64,000 nucleotides of DNA from Tetragonia tetragonoides (lineage: Eukaryota > Streptophyta > Magnoliopsida > Caryophyllales > Aizoaceae), in contig CM076141.1 of assembly GCA_038025085.1 (NCBI GenBank), forward strand, positions 13,084,001-13,148,000. Reading direction: 5' to 3'. Shown piece by piece: positions 59,927 to 64,000 of the stretch; the stretch's first letter is position 1; each line of letters begins with the position of its first letter. The translations under genes and the position numbers were made by a program. The notes below the pieces were generated by a model. That model saw nothing but the letters and a program-made list of their open reading frames with translations. It was not told the DNA's origin and ran no database searches.

Positions 59927-60383
59927 TAGGGCTGTAAGTGAACTAAGTTGTCGATAACAACTCGTGAACAAGCTTGGTGACCGCTTGTTAACATGCGTTA
60001 GCTAAGTGAACAAAACATGAACATCACTCCGTTCATGAATAACTCGGTTGATTTAATCTTTCTAAATATTTAAATAATAAGATACTCTTTTTACATTTAT
60101 ATATTTGGACATGTAATTTGATCAATTAAATCTAGCATTAGTATGTTATAATTCAATTAACATTCTCTTTATATATTTTTTCCTTTCACATGTGTGATAA
60201 TTCATTTTACCATCAGCAATAAAGCAATACTTATAAATAAGCTATGTTCGTGAACAAGCTCGATACTCGTTCATTTAGTAAATGAACGAATACGAACATG
60301 AAAGTAAAGCTCGGTCAAAACTTATTCGTTTAGTAAAAATAAACGAACACAAATAGTTATCGGTTCCACTCGTTTACACCCAA
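59927..60383. mobile_element. hAT-type MITE
   Basis: A 457-base element beginning TAGGGCTGTAAGTGAAC and ending CGTTTACACCCAA, imperfect TIRs. It is flanked by a perfect 8-base TSD GGCTCATC at 59919-59926 and 60384-60391. Its inner part has GCTCG/CGAGC-type words on opposite strands. Short hAT-like TIRs and the 8-bp TSD fit a non-autonomous hAT element. Non-coding. Confidence 0.9.
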
Positions 60384-60600
60384 GGCTCATCCATAGTATG
60401 GGTTGATGTGAAAACTAAAAATATTGTTGGGGTGCTAATTTTGAAAAGAAAGGACAGGGGTGTGGTTCAGGGGAATTGGGCGCGATGATTTCAGTCACTC
60501 AGTCACTCACACTGCTCCATATAACTTTGGACCCACTTTACCATTTCTCCGTACCATTTTCCAAACATAAACCATTATCATAAAAAAACATCTCTCCCGC

Positions 60601-60606
<6 letters not shown>

Positions 60607-60637
<31 letters not shown>
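60607..60637. repeat. (CT)15 microsatellite in RanGAP1 leader
   Basis: A pure CT run about 85 bases before the leader-intron donor, in the likely 5' UTR. Confidence 0.85.
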
Positions 60638-60640
<3 letters not shown>

Positions 60641-60723
60641 ATTTCATTAGTCGATTTTTCTCCGGCAAATTCAGTTTAATTCACCAACCAACGTTCTCAA
60701 AACTTTGAAGCAATCGCATTTTG

Positions 60724-61792
60724 GTAATACTTCTAACTCTTCTCTTCTTCTTTTTGCTCTTTTTTTTTTTCCTATTTTGTTGACGTTTATTTTCGCACTT
60801 TTTCAGTTTGTAGGGGTTTTAGGGTTTTCATTTTTATATTTTCTGTGCGAGTTAAGAAAGCTGGGTACTTTTGTTGCAGATCTGTTGGTGAATTAGTGTT
60901 ATCATCTCATAATAGTTAGATCCTCCAATTTCAAAGTTGGTTTCTTTTGATTATTTTCATTTCATGCCCTTTAATCCTGCTCCTGATTTTAGTCCATCTT
61001 TTACTGTTTACTCATCTGAAATACAATTCATGTGATTTTAGTCTCCAATGATTTTAATGTTGGTTAGATTAATTGCTTGAGTTTGAGAGAAGCGACAACA
61101 ATATGTCCATAGGTTGGTATAGTTGAACTTTGCTTAACGACAAAGGTCCACTTGGACCAGTTGCTTCTGAATTAAGATTTTGAATTTTGAATTCATGATT
61201 TATTTATTTTTTTTCCACTTTTGAATTTCAAAAATCTAGGCAGAGTTTTTTAAGAATACCCAGAAGTGAGATAAAAAATATGGAATACCCAGATGCACTG
61301 AAGCCACGGAAGAAATGTTATTGTTTGGTTTTTGTGTGTATTGAGAGTCTTGTGGCGAAGGGATTGTTAAAGAATGGGATTCATATTCTAGTGATGATCT
61401 ATGGAAAGTGGAAAGATAGTGAATTTTAATTTATTTAGTGTCTCCCAACTTAAGTGAGGACTCATTTATTTAATGAATGATGGGACTATGGCAGTACTAA
61501 GGACCTAAAATGTGATTTACAAAGTACTGTTCTTTCTCTGTTAGAAATCAGGAAAGCTAATATTGCACAATTTCTGTTTTTCCCTCTTGATTTTGTGCTG
61601 GTCATGCTGGTTAAAGTTGCATCCATCTTGAATCCTGTAAATAGTGGGATCAAAACTTAGGTGTTGTTGTGGTCTTTTTTCTCAATTTTCGGAGACAATG
61701 ATCCTTGTGGGATATATTTTTTTTTCCATCGCAGTTTTGGTTACTGTTTTATTTTTGAGTAATTTGAACAGAGTTTCATCCTGCATTGACAG
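60724..61792 (+). other. Leader (5' UTR) intron of RanGAP1 gene
   Basis: Donor TTTTG|GTAATACTT and acceptor TTGACAG|GTTTTGTTAG lie just upstream of the ATG at 61803, with T-rich sequence between. Inferred from splice signals only. Upstream non-coding exon sequence is around 60600-60723. Confidence 0.6.
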
Positions 61793-61802
61793 GTTTTGTT
61801 AG

Positions 61803-63419
61803 ATGGACACCATCCAAGCAAATTATGAACGCCGTTCATTCTCTATCAAACTATGGCCTCCTAGCCAGAACACTCGGGTCATGCTTGTTGAACGGATGAC
61901 CAACAATCTTTCAACTCCAACTATATTTACCCAGAAATATGGAACTTTGAGCAAGGAAGAGGCCGAAGAAAATGCTAAGCAAATTGAAGGGTCAGCATTT
62001 ACTGCTGCGGATGAACACTATCAAAAGGAGCCAGATGGTGATGGAGCTTCTGCAGTCCAGCTTTATGCCAAGGAATGCAGTAAACTCATCCTCGAAGCTC
62101 TTAAAAGAGGTCCTACTAGAAAAGAAGATAGGGAAGTGCCGATTTCTGAGATAGCCTGTGAAACTTGTTTTGATATATCTAAAGGACAACGTGCCTTCAT
62201 TGAGGCTGAAGAGGCTGAAGATCTACTAAAGCCACTCAAGGAACCTGGTAACTCTAACACCAAGATCTGCTTTAGCAACAGAAGTTTCGGATTAGAAGCA
62301 GCTCGTGTTGCAGAGCCCATTTTGGCATCTCTTAAGGATCAACTGAAGGATGTTGATCTCTCTGATTTCATTGCTGGTAGACCAGAGGTAGAAGCCCTTG
62401 AAGTGATGAACATATTTTCTGCTGCCCTTGAAGGTGCTGTTTTGAAGTCTCTTGATCTCTCCAACAATGCCTTGGGCGAGAAGGGTGTCAGGGCATTTGG
62501 AGCACTTCTAAGATCACAGAAAAGCTTGGAGGAGCTTTATTTAATGAATGATGGTATTTCAGAGGACGCAGCACGTGCTGTTCGTGAGTTGGTTCCTTCC
62601 ACTGAGAAGCTTAAGGTACTTCACTTTCACAATAACATGACGGGAGATGAAGGTGCCCTTGCTATTTCTGAGGTTGTCAAACGTTGTCCTTTGCTTGAGG
62701 ACTTCAGATGCTCCTCAACAAGGGTAGGTTCTGAAGGAGGGGTTGCCTTAGCTGAAGCACTAGAGGCTTGTGTTTATTTGAAGAAACTAGACTTGCGAGA
62801 TAACATGTTTGGGGAAGAAGGAGGAGTTGCTTTGGGCAAAGCTCTTTGCAAACATGGAAATCTTACTGAGGCTTATTTGAGTTACTTGAACTTGGGAGAT
62901 GAGGGGGCGACTGCCATAGCTAATGCTCTCAAGGATTCGGCTCCTTCACTTGAAGTGTTGGAGTTGGCAGGAAATGACATTACATCTGCTGCTGTTCCTA
63001 CTCTGGCTGCTTGCTTAGAAGCAAAGCAGCACCTTTCCAAGCTAAACTTGGCTGAAAATGAGCTGATGGATGAAGGAGCTATACAAGTTAGCAAATCATT
63101 GGAGGGTCATGTCCAGTTGAAAGAACTTGATCTGAGTACCAATTCACTAAGAAGGGCAGGTGCTAGGGTGTTGGCTCACTTGGTAGTGAATAAGCCTGGT
63201 TTTCAATTGCTTAACATCAATGAAAATTTCATCTCTGATGATGGGATTGATGATGTTAAAGAGATTTTCAAGAGTAACCCTGGGATGTTAGGGTCATTAG
63301 ACGAAAATGACCCTGAAGGTGGAGACGAAGATGAAGAGAACTCTGACGAAGAGGGTGATCGGGATGAGGAGAGTGAACTGGAATCCAATATGAAGAAACT
63401 TGATGTCGATGAGGATTGA
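61803..63419 (+). CDS. RANGAP1: Ran GTPase-activating protein 1 (WPP-domain RanGAP)
   Basis: Uninterrupted 538-codon frame. The N-terminal WPP domain (about 13-115, LWPPSQNTR at 17-25) targets plant RanGAP to the nuclear envelope and cell plate. The middle (about 195-475) is a RanGAP-type LRR array with repeated LKxLDLSNNALGEKG and LKKLDLRDNMFGEEGG patterns. The tail (about 486-538) is strongly acidic (GGDEDEENSDEEGDRDEESE), as in all RanGAPs. It stimulates GTP hydrolysis by Ran and so drives nucleocytoplasmic transport. Plant RanGAPs lack the catalytic Arg finger and use an Asn in the LRR region. The start at 61803 gives the canonical plant N-terminus. Confidence 0.95.
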   Translation: MDTIQANYERRSFSIKLWPPSQNTRVMLVERMTNNLSTPTIFTQKYGTLSKEEAEENAKQIEGSAFTAADEHYQKEPDGDGASAVQLYAKECSKLILEALKRGPTRKEDREVPISEIACETCFDISKGQRAFIEAEEAEDLLKPLKEPGNSNTKICFSNRSFGLEAARVAEPILASLKDQLKDVDLSDFIAGRPEVEALEVMNIFSAALEGAVLKSLDLSNNALGEKGVRAFGALLRSQKSLEELYLMNDGISEDAARAVRELVPSTEKLKVLHFHNNMTGDEGALAISEVVKRCPLLEDFRCSSTRVGSEGGVALAEALEACVYLKKLDLRDNMFGEEGGVALGKALCKHGNLTEAYLSYLNLGDEGATAIANALKDSAPSLEVLELAGNDITSAAVPTLAACLEAKQHLSKLNLAENELMDEGAIQVSKSLEGHVQLKELDLSTNSLRRAGARVLAHLVVNKPGFQLLNINENFISDDGIDDVKEIFKSNPGMLGSLDENDPEGGDEDEENSDEEGDRDEESELESNMKKLDVDED

Positions 63420-64000
63420 GGAGGCATAGCTATATCTGTCGGGTGGATTTCATTAGGACGAGTAGCTTATTTATAGCGTCCAAATCAACAGTTGTCCGCT
63501 TTTATCTGTGACAGCATTTTCGATCAACAGCTTTCTAGAGCATTTAGGCAGCAGTTGCATTCAGTGTAGGTTTAGGTTTGGTTAGGTCTTCTCCTGTTGT
63601 AAGGCCCTCCCAACCCCCCTGCCCCCCTTTTCCCCTTTTCTTATCTTGCCGCGCTATTGTATTTACATCCTAAACTGGTTGTTGTTGGTTAGAATCAGTT
63701 TCAACATGTTTCTCTATTGTGGTTTTTACTTCCATGCACTGGTTCCAAGTGCCAACCCCTGCTGGTTTTGGTTGCAAAAATATTCAGTAGTGCCTTCTAT
63801 TCTTGTATAAATACTCCCTTATTATTGCTAGAGGCTCCATCCCTATTCATTAGTGGCTTCAAATTAAGAACTAATGGCCTAATGAGGTTAGAATTTACTA
63901 ATTCATTAACTTAGTTATAGATATAGAATTGTAATCCGACTTAAGGAAAATTTGCTGAGAAACACCTAATAAAATCAACATTTTGCGAATAAACACCTAT
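63420..64000 (+). other. RanGAP1 3' UTR and downstream DNA
   Basis: A C-rich stretch (63608-63636) is followed by T-rich sequence. An AATAAA-type signal occurs near 63968 (CTAATAAAATC). No further gene is visible before the window end. Confidence 0.5.

Noticed and set aside
62063..63427. Minus-strand ORFs under RanGAP1
   Set aside because: Ser-rich antisense shadows of the acidic and LRR coding sequence.
1..64000. CRISPR arrays, rRNA, tRNA genes or organelle DNA insertions
   Set aside because: No regular short spacer-repeat array, no cloverleaf with intact A/B boxes, and no recognisable rRNA or plastid sequence was seen by eye; a tRNAscan run would be the decisive test for tRNAs.

Overview
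The window is nuclear DNA of a flowering plant. The evidence is spliced genes with GT-AG introns, plant-specific proteins (TMK receptor kinase, X8-tailed GH17 glucanase, CSLC glucan synthase, WPP-domain RanGAP, P-type PPR) and Sirevirus-type Copia retrotransposons. Gene structure says eudicot. The intron-borne DUF1985-like fragments and the repeat style would fit Caryophyllales/Amaranthaceae, but that placement is inference only.

Region 1 (1-19226) is a nested retrotransposon block. An outer Sirevirus-like Copia element lies on the minus strand and runs off the left edge. A second, 11.3-kb member of the same family has inserted into its gag in the opposite orientation (4498-15787), leaving a 5-bp target duplication (CATAT/CAGAT). 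A Stowaway-type MITE then inserted into the outer LTR (18403-18820). Both gag-pol regions are broken by stops and frameshifts, while the env-position reading frame is much better preserved.

Region 2 (20905-24029) holds a three-exon GH17/X8 beta-1,3-glucanase gene on the minus strand. Its first intron carries a 211-bp tandem repeat.

Region 3 (25472-29621) is a young non-autonomous LTR element (468-bp LTRs, 6 differences, TSD ACAAA) with no coding capacity. It has an unusual primer-binding region complementary to its own LTR, and short repeated hairpins near its 3' end.

Region 4 (31487-51243) has a PPR gene with one apparent frameshift, a TMK4-like receptor kinase on the minus strand, an ER-type FKBP15-like immunophilin, and a ROF1/FKBP62-like gene with three FKBP domains and TPRs. 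The PPR, FKBP15 and ROF1 genes occur in the same order in Arabidopsis (At3g25210, At3g25220, At3g25230), which suggests old microsynteny interrupted here by TMK4. ROF1 intron 7 holds a Mutator-type MITE. Intron 8 holds a 1.77-kb near-perfect inverted repeat of a DUF1985-like coding fragment, which would be transcribed as a long hairpin.

Region 5 (52649-64000) has a five-exon CSLC-type xyloglucan glucan synthase gene, a hAT-type MITE with a perfect 8-bp TSD, and an intronless-CDS RanGAP1 gene with a leader intron. The host genes do not form an operon-like unit: they serve cell-wall metabolism (glucanase, CSLC), auxin/BAK1-linked signalling (TMK), protein folding and heat response (FKBPs), organelle RNA handling (PPR) and nuclear transport (RanGAP).
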